Assembly (NCBI GenBank): GCA_003140705.1
Contig: PLKU01000423.1
Span: 1 to 5,098 of the forward strand
Reading direction: 5' to 3'
DNA from: Acidobacteriaceae bacterium
GTDB taxonomy: Bacteria; Acidobacteriota; Terriglobia; Terriglobales; Acidobacteriaceae
DNA length: 5,098 nt
Shown: piece by piece, positions 1 to 4,982 of the stretch
Layout: each line of letters starts with the position of its first letter
How positions within the stretch are numbered: the first letter of the stretch is position 1
Made by a program: the position numbers and the translations under genes
Notes under the pieces: model-generated
The model's input: the letters and a program-made list of their open reading frames with translations, nothing else
What the model was told of the DNA's origin: nothing
Database searches by the model: none

Positions 1-2
1 AG

Positions 3-71
3 GTGACCGTGCTCGATCCTGAAACGGGGAAGGCCACTTTCTGGCGAGCGCCGATTCTGCTGGTGCCGTAA
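3..71 (+). CDS. C-terminal end of an unidentified protein (partial, 5' end outside window)
   Basis: Frame 3 is the only plus-strand frame open from the window edge; the other two hit stops within the first 30 bases. It reads about 22 codons and ends with TAA at 69-71. The tail reads ...LDPETGKATFWRAPILLVP, a hydrophilic turn followed by a short hydrophobic end. That is plausible protein, but too little to assign a family. The following 140 bases to the tRNA hold no gene and no hairpin with a T-run that I can see. The call rests on an open frame and plausible composition only, so it could be chance. Confidence 0.4.
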   Translation: MTVLDPETGKATFWRAPILLVP

Positions 72-211
72 GAGGATTGGGCGGAACTCCATTGAACAAC
101 CGCACGCAGGGGAGCAGGCCGGCTGAGGCCGCGTCCTGGGTGAAATCTGGGTCAGCAATTCCAGAGCGCTCAGGGAAAGAACTTCTAAAATATTGATTCC
201 AACGCGTGAAA

Positions 212-288
212 TGGTGGCGGAGGGCAGGATCGAACTGCCGACCTACGGGTTATGAATCCGTCGCTCTAACCATCTGAGCTACTCCGCC
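212..288 (-). tRNA. tRNA-Met (anticodon CAT), probably elongator
   Basis: The reverse complement folds as a complete 77-base cloverleaf. The 7-bp acceptor stem GGCGGAG/CTCCGCC is perfect. The D arm is GCTC/GAGC, the anticodon loop TTCATAA (anticodon CAT at loop positions 34-36), the variable loop AGGTC, and the T arm GGCAG-TTCGATC-CTGCC. The 3' end ACCA is encoded in the DNA. One A-C mismatch sits at the base of the anticodon loop (positions 31 and 39). It is not the initiator: it lacks the three G-C pairs at the base of the anticodon stem, and position 1 pairs with 72. A CAT anticodon can also mark the lysidine-modified tRNA-Ile2, which I cannot formally exclude, but the acceptor stem looks more like elongator Met. 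The gene is single and points away from kdsB. No clear terminator follows it. Confidence 0.93.
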
Positions 289-368
289 GGGGGGGCGCCA
301 GGAAGGCGTGGGCAAAAAGGCCAACTGGGACGGGACGGACGCGAATCCGTGCAGACGACCCACTGTTG

Positions 369-397
369 ATGATACGGGTGGGTGGTTTAGAGGTCAA
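369..397 (-). promoter_or_regulatory. Sigma-70-type promoter for the tRNA-Met gene
   Basis: On the minus strand a -35 element TTGACC (complement of 392-397, 5 of 6 to consensus) is followed after exactly 17 bases by a -10 element TATCAT (complement of 369-374, 5 of 6). Transcription would start near 362, giving a 5' leader of about 74 bases before the mature tRNA at 288, to be removed by RNase P. Orientation, spacing and position fit the tRNA, and no other minus-strand gene is available. It is the best promoter match in the window. Confidence 0.7.
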
Positions 398-473
398 ACT
401 GCGCGGGTGCGACTTTTGGGTTGGAAAGCGGCGCAGATGAGGGGTGAGCGTCTGCTGCTGTAAACTCGCCTGC

Positions 474-1208
474 ATGAGTACGTTGCGAATCGCCGGCGTG
501 ATTCCGGCGCGGCTGGGTTCGACACGCTTAAGCCGCAAGGTGCTGCGCGTGATTGCGGGGCGGCCCATGGTGGAGTGGGTGTGGCGCGCGGCCATTGCCA
601 GCGGGCTGATGGACCCAGTGGTTGTGGCTACGGACTCACAGGAAGTGGCGTCAGTCTGCAGGGAGCGAGAAATTCCTTTTCTCATGTCGTCAACGGATTG
701 CCCAAGCGGGTCCGACAGGGTCCGCGAAGTGGCACGGCAGATCGACGCCGATATCTACGTGAACATCCAGGGCGACGAACCAACACTGACGGGGGAGTTC
801 TTTGAGCCGCTGCTGGCGCTGTTTGCGCGGGCTGAAGTCGAAGTTGCAACTCTTGCCGTTCCTTGCGCTGCCGAGGAAATTGAGGACCCAAATGCGGTGA
901 AGGTGGTGACGGCGCTGGATGGGCGGGCTCTCTACTTTTCGCGAGCGGCGATCCCGTTTGATCGGGACGGTGTTGGGTTGGTTGGGTTCAAGAAGCACCT
1001 GGGAATTTATGCGTATCGGAAGGCGGCGCTGGAGCGGTTTGCGGCGCTGGAGCCTTCTCCACTGGAACGGATAGAGCGGCTGGAGCAACTGCGGCTGCTG
1101 GAAAACGGGATCGGGCTGTATGTGGCAGAGGCTCCAGGGGACACGATTGGGGTGGATACCGAGGCTGATTTGGTGCGGGCGGAGAAAGTGTTACAGGCTA
1201 AGAGCTAG
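474..1208 (+). CDS. kdsB: 3-deoxy-manno-octulosonate cytidylyltransferase (CMP-Kdo synthetase)
   Basis: The enzyme joins CTP and Kdo to make CMP-Kdo, the activated sugar that Kdo transferases place on lipid A; it is cytosolic. The 244-residue product matches the family length (E. coli KdsB is 248). Visible motifs are the N-terminal nucleotide-binding loop IPARLGSTRL (10-19) with the following Lys22, ATDSQEV (52-58), CPSGSDR (76-82), the QGDEP metal-binding loop with Asp101, ALYFSRAAIPF (152-162), KHLGIYAYR (174-182), PSPLERIERLEQLRLLENG (194-212), and GVDT near the C-terminus with the second metal Asp228. The start is the ATG at 474: homologues begin just before the GVIPAR strand. A GTG at 444 would add ten residues rich in Cys that the family lacks. 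Neither start has a good Shine-Dalgarno. The gene is followed by a 158-base gap before ada, so an operon is uncertain. His is usual where Cys76 stands. Confidence 0.95.
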   Translation: MSTLRIAGVIPARLGSTRLSRKVLRVIAGRPMVEWVWRAAIASGLMDPVVVATDSQEVASVCREREIPFLMSSTDCPSGSDRVREVARQIDADIYVNIQGDEPTLTGEFFEPLLALFARAEVEVATLAVPCAAEEIEDPNAVKVVTALDGRALYFSRAAIPFDRDGVGLVGFKKHLGIYAYRKAALERFAALEPSPLERIERLEQLRLLENGIGLYVAEAPGDTIGVDTEADLVRAEKVLQAKS

Positions 1209-1318
1209 CTTTCAGCTTCTAGCGTCTGGCCCGTACTGAGCAGGTTCAGACTCTTCATGTCCCACGACTCAACGGCGAAACCGGGAACCGCTTGTATCGC
1301 GAGCGCGTCGAGAATCTG

Positions 1319-1330
1319 AATTGCGCGCAA
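1319..1330 (+). promoter_or_regulatory. Possible Ada-box-like site upstream of ada
   Basis: The sequence AATTGCGCGCAA resembles the E. coli Ada recognition pattern (AAT and GCAA boxes separated by six bases), here with five bases between. It overlaps a perfect 10-base palindrome, TTGCGCGCAA (1321-1330). It lies 36 bases before the chosen ada start, which leaves little room for -35 and -10 elements unless translation starts further down, at 1394. Autoregulation by methylated Ada is known in E. coli; applying it here is inference from one short match in GC-rich DNA. Confidence 0.22.
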
Positions 1331-1366
1331 GAACCGGATAGCGTGGTGCGTGGGTGTTCGGCGACG

Positions 1367-2473
1367 ATGGATTCCATGATGAACAGCACTCAAATGACAA
1401 GGGGATCTCAAGCATCGAACGGGCGAGGCTCTGCTGAGCGTGTTGCGATCGATCCTGAGCTTGCGTGGATGCAGGTCCTCGCACGCGATCCTGCGGCGGG
1501 ATTGTTGTATGCGGTGACGACGACTGGCGTTTTCTGCAGGCCGAGTTGCACGAGCCGGCGGCCATTGCGGGACAACGTGCGCTTCTTCCGGCTAGCGTCA
1601 GAGGCGCAGGCCGCCGGGTTTCGCGCGTGTAAGCGGTGCAAGCCTTCGGCTGCTGCGGTGGGCAACCCTCTGGATAAAACCCGTGCTCATATTGAGGCAC
1701 ATCTTGATCGCGCGATGCCGCTGAAGGAGTTGGGGCGTGTGGCAGGGCTGAGCCCATTCACGGTGCAGCGGATGTTCAAGCAAGAGCTCGGTGTGAGCCC
1801 GCTGCAATATCAACGGGCGCTGCGAGCGGGACGGCTGCGTGACGCGCTGAAGCAAGGAGAAAACGTGACCGACGCGATTTATGAGGCAGGATTCGGTTCG
1901 TCGAGCCGGGGCTATGAGGGTGCGGGCCTTGGCATGACTCCAGGGCGGTTTGCCCAGGGCGGGAAGGATGAGCGGATCGGGTACGCTTGCGCGCGCTCTC
2001 CATTCGGATGGGTGGTTGTCGGGGCAACGGGCCGCGGGTTGTGTTGGCTTGCGCTGGCAGTGACCTCGGCCGAAGCGGAGGCAAGCCTGCGGTCGGAGTT
2101 TCCCTTGGCAACGGTGAGGCGTGATCCGAGTCTGAAAGGGTTGGTTGATGCGGCGGTCCGGCAGGTGGTACAGGATGAGCCGGGGTCGCAGATGAAGTTG
2201 GCGTTGGACCTGCGCGGGACGGCATTTCAATTGCGGGTGTGGCAGGCGCTGCGCACTATTCCGCGCGGAGAGACGCGGAGTTACAGCCAGCTTGCGCGGG
2301 AATTAGGCGATCCGAAAGCTACGAGGGCTGTGGCCCGGGCGTGCGCGACCAATCGCGTGGCGCTGGTGGTTCCTTGTCACCGCGTGGTGGGGGCGAGCGG
2401 GTCGCTGACTGGGTATCGCTGGGGTGTGGAACGGAAGCGGCAGCTGCTGGAAGCCGAGGGTGCGCGGAGTTAA
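1367..2473 (+). CDS. ada: Bifunctional DNA repair methyltransferase and transcriptional activator Ada
   Basis: Ada removes methyl groups from DNA phosphotriesters and O6-alkylguanine by suicidal transfer to its own cysteines; in the known proteins N-terminal methylation turns it into an activator of the adaptive response. From the ATG at 1367 the product is 368 residues (E. coli Ada is 354). The N-terminal zinc domain has FCRPSC and CKRC motifs, giving the four ligands Cys57, Cys61, Cys88 and Cys91; the first is the phosphotriester acceptor. An AraC-type helix-turn-helix domain covers about 100-197 (LKELGRVAGLSPFTVQRMF, then GFGSSSRGYE and LGMTP). The C-terminal Ogt domain carries the active-site motif PCHRVV with Cys337 and GYRWGVERK after it. 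The frame stays open back to a TTG at 1292, but the residues before 1367 look unlike Ada; ATG at 1376, 1379 or 1394 is also possible, and none has a strong Shine-Dalgarno. The stretch between YE and LGMTP is about two residues shorter than I expect for the family. Convergent with the SDR gene. Confidence 0.95.
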   Translation: MDSMMNSTQMTRGSQASNGRGSAERVAIDPELAWMQVLARDPAAGLLYAVTTTGVFCRPSCTSRRPLRDNVRFFRLASEAQAAGFRACKRCKPSAAAVGNPLDKTRAHIEAHLDRAMPLKELGRVAGLSPFTVQRMFKQELGVSPLQYQRALRAGRLRDALKQGENVTDAIYEAGFGSSSRGYEGAGLGMTPGRFAQGGKDERIGYACARSPFGWVVVGATGRGLCWLALAVTSAEAEASLRSEFPLATVRRDPSLKGLVDAAVRQVVQDEPGSQMKLALDLRGTAFQLRVWQALRTIPRGETRSYSQLARELGDPKATRAVARACATNRVALVVPCHRVVGASGSLTGYRWGVERKRQLLEAEGARS

Positions 2474-2547
2474 TTGAGTTTGGTAGTTTCCAACCCTTGC
2501 CACAAAGACGTGGTGCCCCATTTGGAGATGGCCCGGTCGCTGGGAGG

Positions 2548-3297
2548 TTAGAGGCGAGCGCCGCCCGATGCCTGGATGGTTTGCCCGGTGAGCCAGTAAG
2601 AATCGTCCGAGGCCAGAAAGGCGGCGACCCCGGCGATATCTTTTGGCTGGCCGATGCGGCCAAGCGGAGTCTCGGCTTCAGTTTTCTTTTGGAAATCACT
2701 GCCGATGAATCCCGCCGCGTGAATACCTTCTGTCTCGACCATGCCGGGATTCAATGAGTTCACACGAATCTTTCTGGGGCCCAGCTCCTTGGAGAGCGCG
2801 AGAGTCAAAGAGTCCACCGCGCCTTTGGTGGCACTGTAGACGGAGCCGGCGCTGACGCCATTGGCTGCGACCGATCCAATGTTGATGATGCTGCCGCCCT
2901 GGGGCTGGAAGTGGCGCAGCGCGGCCTGGGTGGTGAGGATGAGGCCGAGCACGTTCAGGTTGAACTGTTTGTGAAAGTGCTCCGGTGTGACGGCTTCGAC
3001 AGGGCCGAACTCATAGATGCCGGCGTTGTTGACGAGGGTATCAATCGGTCCCAACTCGCGCGCCACCGTCTCGATCAACGGGCCGATGGAGTCAGGATCA
3101 GTGAGGTTTGCCTGGATAGCAATCGCTTTGCCGCCATTCGCCTTGATTTCTGCGACTACTTTTTCAGCGGCGCCCTTGCTCCCGGAGTAGTTGACTGCAA
3201 CTGCGGCGCCATTCGATGCCAATGCGCGGGCGATTGCGGCGCCGATGCCCTTGGATGCGCCGGTGACCAGCGCGACTTTTCCTTTTAGATTGCTCAT
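2548..3297 (-). CDS. Short-chain dehydrogenase/reductase (FabG-like classical SDR)
   Basis: A cytosolic NAD(P)-dependent oxidoreductase of the classical SDR family; the substrate cannot be read from sequence. The 249-residue product shows the cofactor motif TGASKGIG (12-19), NNAG (90-93) and the Asn-Ser-Tyr-Lys tetrad at Asn115, Ser142, Tyr154 and Lys158. The C-terminal part has NPGMVETEG (183-191), LGRIGQPKDIA (212-222) and LTGQTIQASGG, as in FabG-like SDRs. Lys16 in the glycine motif and VNYSGS after the second strand point to NADP(H). The start is decided by GGAGG at 3304-3308, six bases before the ATG at 3297; an upstream in-frame start at 3342 would fall inside the palindrome and is rejected. 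It follows the ArsR gene on the same strand after a 117-base gap holding an inverted repeat, so it likely has its own repressed promoter. It is probably not the essential FabG, since no fatty-acid genes are nearby. Confidence 0.93.
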   Translation of the reverse strand: MSNLKGKVALVTGASKGIGAAIARALASNGAAVAVNYSGSKGAAEKVVAEIKANGGKAIAIQANLTDPDSIGPLIETVARELGPIDTLVNNAGIYEFGPVEAVTPEHFHKQFNLNVLGLILTTQAALRHFQPQGGSIINIGSVAANGVSAGSVYSATKGAVDSLTLALSKELGPRKIRVNSLNPGMVETEGIHAAGFIGSDFQKKTEAETPLGRIGQPKDIAGVAAFLASDDSYWLTGQTIQASGGARL

Positions 3298-3303
3298 TTT
3301 GAT

Positions 3304-3308
3304 CCTCC
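3304..3308 (-). promoter_or_regulatory. Shine-Dalgarno GGAGG fixing the SDR start
   Basis: On the minus strand GGAGG is followed by ATCAAA and then the ATG at 3297. This is near-ideal strength and spacing (six bases), and it decides for the 249-residue SDR over the longer 264-residue frame. It is the only strong Shine-Dalgarno on the minus strand of the window; the two regulator genes lack one. Confidence 0.85.
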
Positions 3309-3326
3309 ATTCGGGGATGTCATTGT

Positions 3327-3350
3327 TTCGATATTTCGACAACTATCGAA
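3327..3350. promoter_or_regulatory. Likely ArsR-family operator upstream of the SDR gene (24-base imperfect palindrome)
   Basis: The two 12-base halves pair in 9 of 12 positions about a centre between 3338 and 3339. The outer seven bases, TTCGATA (3327-3333) and TATCGAA (3344-3350), are perfectly inverted. The left half also belongs to a tandem octamer, TTTCGATA-TTTCGACA (3326-3341). It is AT-rich against its GC-rich surroundings and lies 30-53 bases upstream of the SDR start, where a repressor would block transcription. The nearest candidate binder is the ArsR protein encoded just upstream. Binding is inferred from position and symmetry. Confidence 0.55.
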
Positions 3351-3414
3351 CTGATGAATGGGCAGAGAAATGGATTCAGTAGATTCTGACGAAAGGTTTC
3401 TGCGCGAGGTTTTG

Positions 3415-3780
3415 CTACTTTGCCGAAGTTGCTGCGCCGAGGGAGGCAAGGCTGCCGAGCAGGGACGACCAGACGTCACGGCGTAGGCTGAGATGAATGA
3501 ACTTGCCGGTCCGCTCGACGTGGATGAGCCCTGCGGCTTCGAGTTCCTTGATGTGGTGGGAGAGAGTGGCGGGGGAGATGGCAAGCGCAGCGCGAGCTTC
3601 GGCGCAACCCAGGGGACATGTGGAGCAGGCGATGCGTTCAAGGAGTTGAAGGCGATTGGGGTCGGCCAGAGCTTTCAGAATCGATGTGCGGCGGGCGCGG
3701 GAGAGGCGGGTTGTTCTTGCGGGTTGGCTTGCTTCAAGTGGTGGTTTCTTCAAGGCGTTCATGAGATGTCCGTGATCCAT
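3415..3780 (-). CDS. ArsR/SmtB-family winged-helix transcriptional regulator
   Basis: A small dimeric repressor type of 121 residues, normal for the family. After a basic, non-conserved N-terminus (1-30) comes the ArsR fold: ILKALADPNRLQLLERI (34-50), the recognition helix region SPATLSHHIKELEAAGLI (69-86), and the wing VERTGKFIHLSL (88-99). Three cysteines, Cys52, Cys55 and Cys59 (spacing C-x2-C-x3-C), lie just before the helix-turn-helix, close to but not matching the CVCDLC metal site of E. coli ArsR, so metal or redox sensing is possible but unproven. The SDR gene follows on the same strand with a palindrome between, which suggests the SDR is its target. The start is the first ATG at 3780; a second ATG at 3762 is possible. 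There is no Shine-Dalgarno, and a -10-like TAGAAT sits nine bases upstream. No copy of the TTCGATA half-site is seen before this gene, so autoregulation is not evident. The ligand is unknown. Confidence 0.9.
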   Translation of the reverse strand: MDHGHLMNALKKPPLEASQPARTTRLSRARRTSILKALADPNRLQLLERIACSTCPLGCAEARAALAISPATLSHHIKELEAAGLIHVERTGKFIHLSLRRDVWSSLLGSLASLGAATSAK

Positions 3781-3789
3781 TTCCGTGTG

Positions 3790-3795
3790 ATTCTA
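3790..3795 (-). promoter_or_regulatory. Candidate -10 element for the ArsR gene (leaderless transcript possible)
   Basis: On the minus strand TAGAAT (5 of 6 to TATAAT) ends nine bases before the ATG at 3780. A start about seven bases downstream would place the transcript's 5' end at or within a few bases of the ATG, matching the absence of a Shine-Dalgarno. The -35 region 17 bases upstream (CTGCAG) is poor, so the call is weak. Confidence 0.3.
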
Positions 3796-3887
3796 TTTTG
3801 CAACGAAGATTCCTGCAGAGTGTCAGCTTGCCAGAGTGCTCCAACTCGTAGTCGAAGCCAAACTTCCCATAAGGCCATGGTACAAGC

Positions 3888-3899
3888 CATACCGGTATG
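3888..3899. repeat. Perfect 12-base palindrome in the gap between the two regulator genes
   Basis: CATACCGGTATG is its own reverse complement. It lies in a 220-base gene-free gap (3781-4000), 108 bases upstream of the small ArsR gene and about 100 bases past the end of the ArsR-methyltransferase gene. A related word, CCATGGTAC, lies just before it (3875-3883). It could be an operator for the ArsR gene or simply chance; it shares no half-site with the other two palindromes in the window. Confidence 0.3.
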
Positions 3900-3929
3900 C
3901 CAGTCTCCTGGCGAATTGCGTGTAAATGA

Positions 3930-3956
3930 TCGCGGTGGAAGAAATCTCAACCGCGA
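3930..3956 (-). terminator. Weak stem-loop downstream of the ArsR-methyltransferase gene
   Basis: TCGCGGT (3930-3936) and ACCGCGA (3950-3956) form a perfect 7-bp GC-rich stem with a 13-base loop, 45 bases past the stop of the minus-strand regulator gene. On that strand only TCATTT follows, not a real T-run, so this is at best a weak intrinsic terminator or a 3'-end stabilising hairpin. Confidence 0.25.
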
Positions 3957-4000
3957 GCGTTTGCCTGTGATTCATCCTCCCCTGCGTGTTCCACGTCCTG

Positions 4001-4924
4001 CTACTCGGGCTTGTTGGCGACGGCGAGCAGGGTTTGGAACTGGGGAGTTTCGGGCTCTTTGTGGACCACCGAGGTCTGCACCTTCTTGAAGCCTGCTTTT
4101 TCAAGCATGGCTTCGAGCTCGGACTCACTGAATCCGAGCCATTCGTCGGCGTAGAGTTCACGGGCTTCTTCAAATCGATGCTTGACCAGGTCGAGGATGA
4201 CAATGCGCCCCCCGGGCCGCAGGATGCGGCCCGCCTCCTGCAGGGCACGTTCCGGGTGCAGCGCGTGATGCAGGGATTGGGAGAAGAAAACCAAATCAAC
4301 ATGGGCGTCGTCGATGGGCACCTCCTCCATATCGCCAAGCCTGTATTCGACGTTCTTGACTCCATGGCGGAGGGCTTGCTCGCGGCTGACCTCGATCATT
4401 TTTGCCGAGGTGTCGACCGCGATGACTTTCTTTGCGCGCTGGGCGAGCAGCAAAGCAAATGCTCCCTCGCCTGCGCCAAGGTCAGCGATGATCATGGGCG
4501 GCATCAGGCGGAGCAGGGCTTCGGCAACGCCTTTCCAGGATTGCCCGGGAACATAGTCCTTACCAAGGCGTCCCGCTACGCTATCAAAGAAGCTGCGCAT
4601 CTTGTCCTGGCGCTTCTTGACAACCTGACGCATCGCTGTGCGATCCGTGCCGGCCTCAGGGATTTCGTTTTGTGCCTGGTCGAGCAGGCCAGCCAGGTTT
4701 CCGTCGGGAATGATGAGCCGATAGAGGCTGCTCTTGCCGGTCCGTCGATCCTCAACCAGGCCGGCCTGTTTCAACTGGGAAAGATGGGTAGAGATGGTGC
4801 TCTGTCCCATGACCAGGATCTCCTGCAATTCAGCGACAGAAAGCTCTTCGCCACGCAATAACAGCAGGATGCGCAGGCGATTCGGGTCGGCGACGACACG
4901 TAGAATTTTTACGATTGACGGCAT
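4001..4924 (-). CDS. sahR: ArsR-family regulator fused to a SAM-methyltransferase-like domain, SahR-type repressor of ahcY
   Basis: From the ATG at 4924 the product is 307 residues. Residues 1-75 form an ArsR winged helix: ILRVVADPNRLRILLLL (7-23), the helix-turn-helix with QSTISTHLSQLKQAGLV (41-57), and the wing DRRTGKSSLYRL. Residues 143-300 form a class I methyltransferase fold: motif I IADLGAGEGAFA (146-157), Asp171 at the end of the second strand (VIAVDTS), GDME (197-200), SLHHALHPE (217-225) and ILRPGGRIVILDL (234-246). In Proteobacteria SahR has this domain order, sits next to ahcY, and represses methionine-cycle genes until SAH binds. Here the gene is divergent from ahcY over a 28-base palindrome. 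The protein has no cysteine, which argues against metal or arsenic sensing and against ArsM. The frame stays open upstream to 5035, but that extension would run across the operator and into ahcY, so 4924 is preferred; it has no strong Shine-Dalgarno. The SAH role is inferred from family and context. Confidence 0.85.
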   Translation of the reverse strand: MPSIVKILRVVADPNRLRILLLLRGEELSVAELQEILVMGQSTISTHLSQLKQAGLVEDRRTGKSSLYRLIIPDGNLAGLLDQAQNEIPEAGTDRTAMRQVVKKRQDKMRSFFDSVAGRLGKDYVPGQSWKGVAEALLRLMPPMIIADLGAGEGAFALLLAQRAKKVIAVDTSAKMIEVSREQALRHGVKNVEYRLGDMEEVPIDDAHVDLVFFSQSLHHALHPERALQEAGRILRPGGRIVILDLVKHRFEEARELYADEWLGFSESELEAMLEKAGFKKVQTSVVHKEPETPQFQTLLAVANKPE

Positions 4925-4944
4925 AGGCGACTTTCTGATACATA
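4915..4944 (+). promoter_or_regulatory. Candidate ahcY promoter with an extended -10
   Basis: TTGACG (4915-4920, 5 of 6 to consensus) is followed after 18 bases by TACATA (4939-4944), which is a poor -10 on its own but is preceded by TG at 4936-4937 in the extended -10 position. Transcription would start near 4951, inside the 28-base palindrome, so a bound repressor would cover the start point. The -35 lies inside the first codons of the divergent regulator gene. Plausible but not unique. Confidence 0.4.
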
Positions 4945-4969
4945 TCAACATATCACGATTTGACGATAT
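4942..4969. promoter_or_regulatory. Likely SahR operator: 28-base inverted repeat between sahR and ahcY
   Basis: Left arm ATATCAACATATC (4942-4954), two-base spacer AC, right arm GATTTGACGATAT (4957-4969). The arms are complementary at 10 of 13 positions, including all five outermost and the innermost three. The left arm itself contains ATATCA twice, eight bases apart. The site is very AT-rich for this window, fills most of the 58-base gap between the two divergent starts, and abuts the ahcY Shine-Dalgarno at 4970. It is placed to repress ahcY and autoregulate sahR together. Confidence 0.75.
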
Positions 4970-4975
4970 AAGGAG
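4970..4975 (+). promoter_or_regulatory. Shine-Dalgarno of ahcY
   Basis: AAGGAG lies seven bases before the ATG at 4983. It starts directly after the last base of the 28-base palindrome. It confirms the start chosen for ahcY. Confidence 0.85.
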
Positions 4976-4982
4976 AATTTGA

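Noticed and set aside
289..295. Run of seven G directly upstream of the tRNA on its template side
   Set aside because: A homopolymer in GC-rich leader DNA; no structure or function is suggested, and it may carry a length error.
437..463. Eight-codon upstream reading frame before kdsB
   Set aside because: ATG to TAA gives MRGERLLL with no features of a regulatory leader peptide; most likely chance.
444..473. GTG start adding ten residues to KdsB
   Set aside because: The extra residues (several Cys) are not part of the family, and the purine-rich stretch before it directly abuts the GTG with no spacing.
1197..1223. Imperfect hairpin over the kdsB stop codon
   Set aside because: A 10-base stem with two mismatches and no T-run after it; not a convincing intrinsic terminator.
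1292..1366. TTG start extending Ada by 25 residues
   Set aside because: A rare start codon without a Shine-Dalgarno, and the extension lies before the part that resembles Ada.
2474..2547. Bidirectional terminator between convergent ada and SDR genes
   Set aside because: Only a 4-bp CCAC/GTGG stem is visible and no T-run on either strand.
2239..2757. Plus-strand frame of 172 codons overlapping the end of ada and the SDR gene
   Set aside because: It crosses two well-supported genes in other frames, and its composition is that of an out-of-frame GC-rich shadow.
3986..4861. Plus-strand open frame of 291 codons opposite sahR
   Set aside because: It is the antisense shadow of a gene with clear ArsR and methyltransferase motifs; its own translation shows no recognisable domain.
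4001..4924. Reading the fusion as arsenite methyltransferase ArsM with an arsenic regulator
   Set aside because: ArsM needs conserved cysteines and this protein has none; the neighbour is ahcY, not an arsenic gene.
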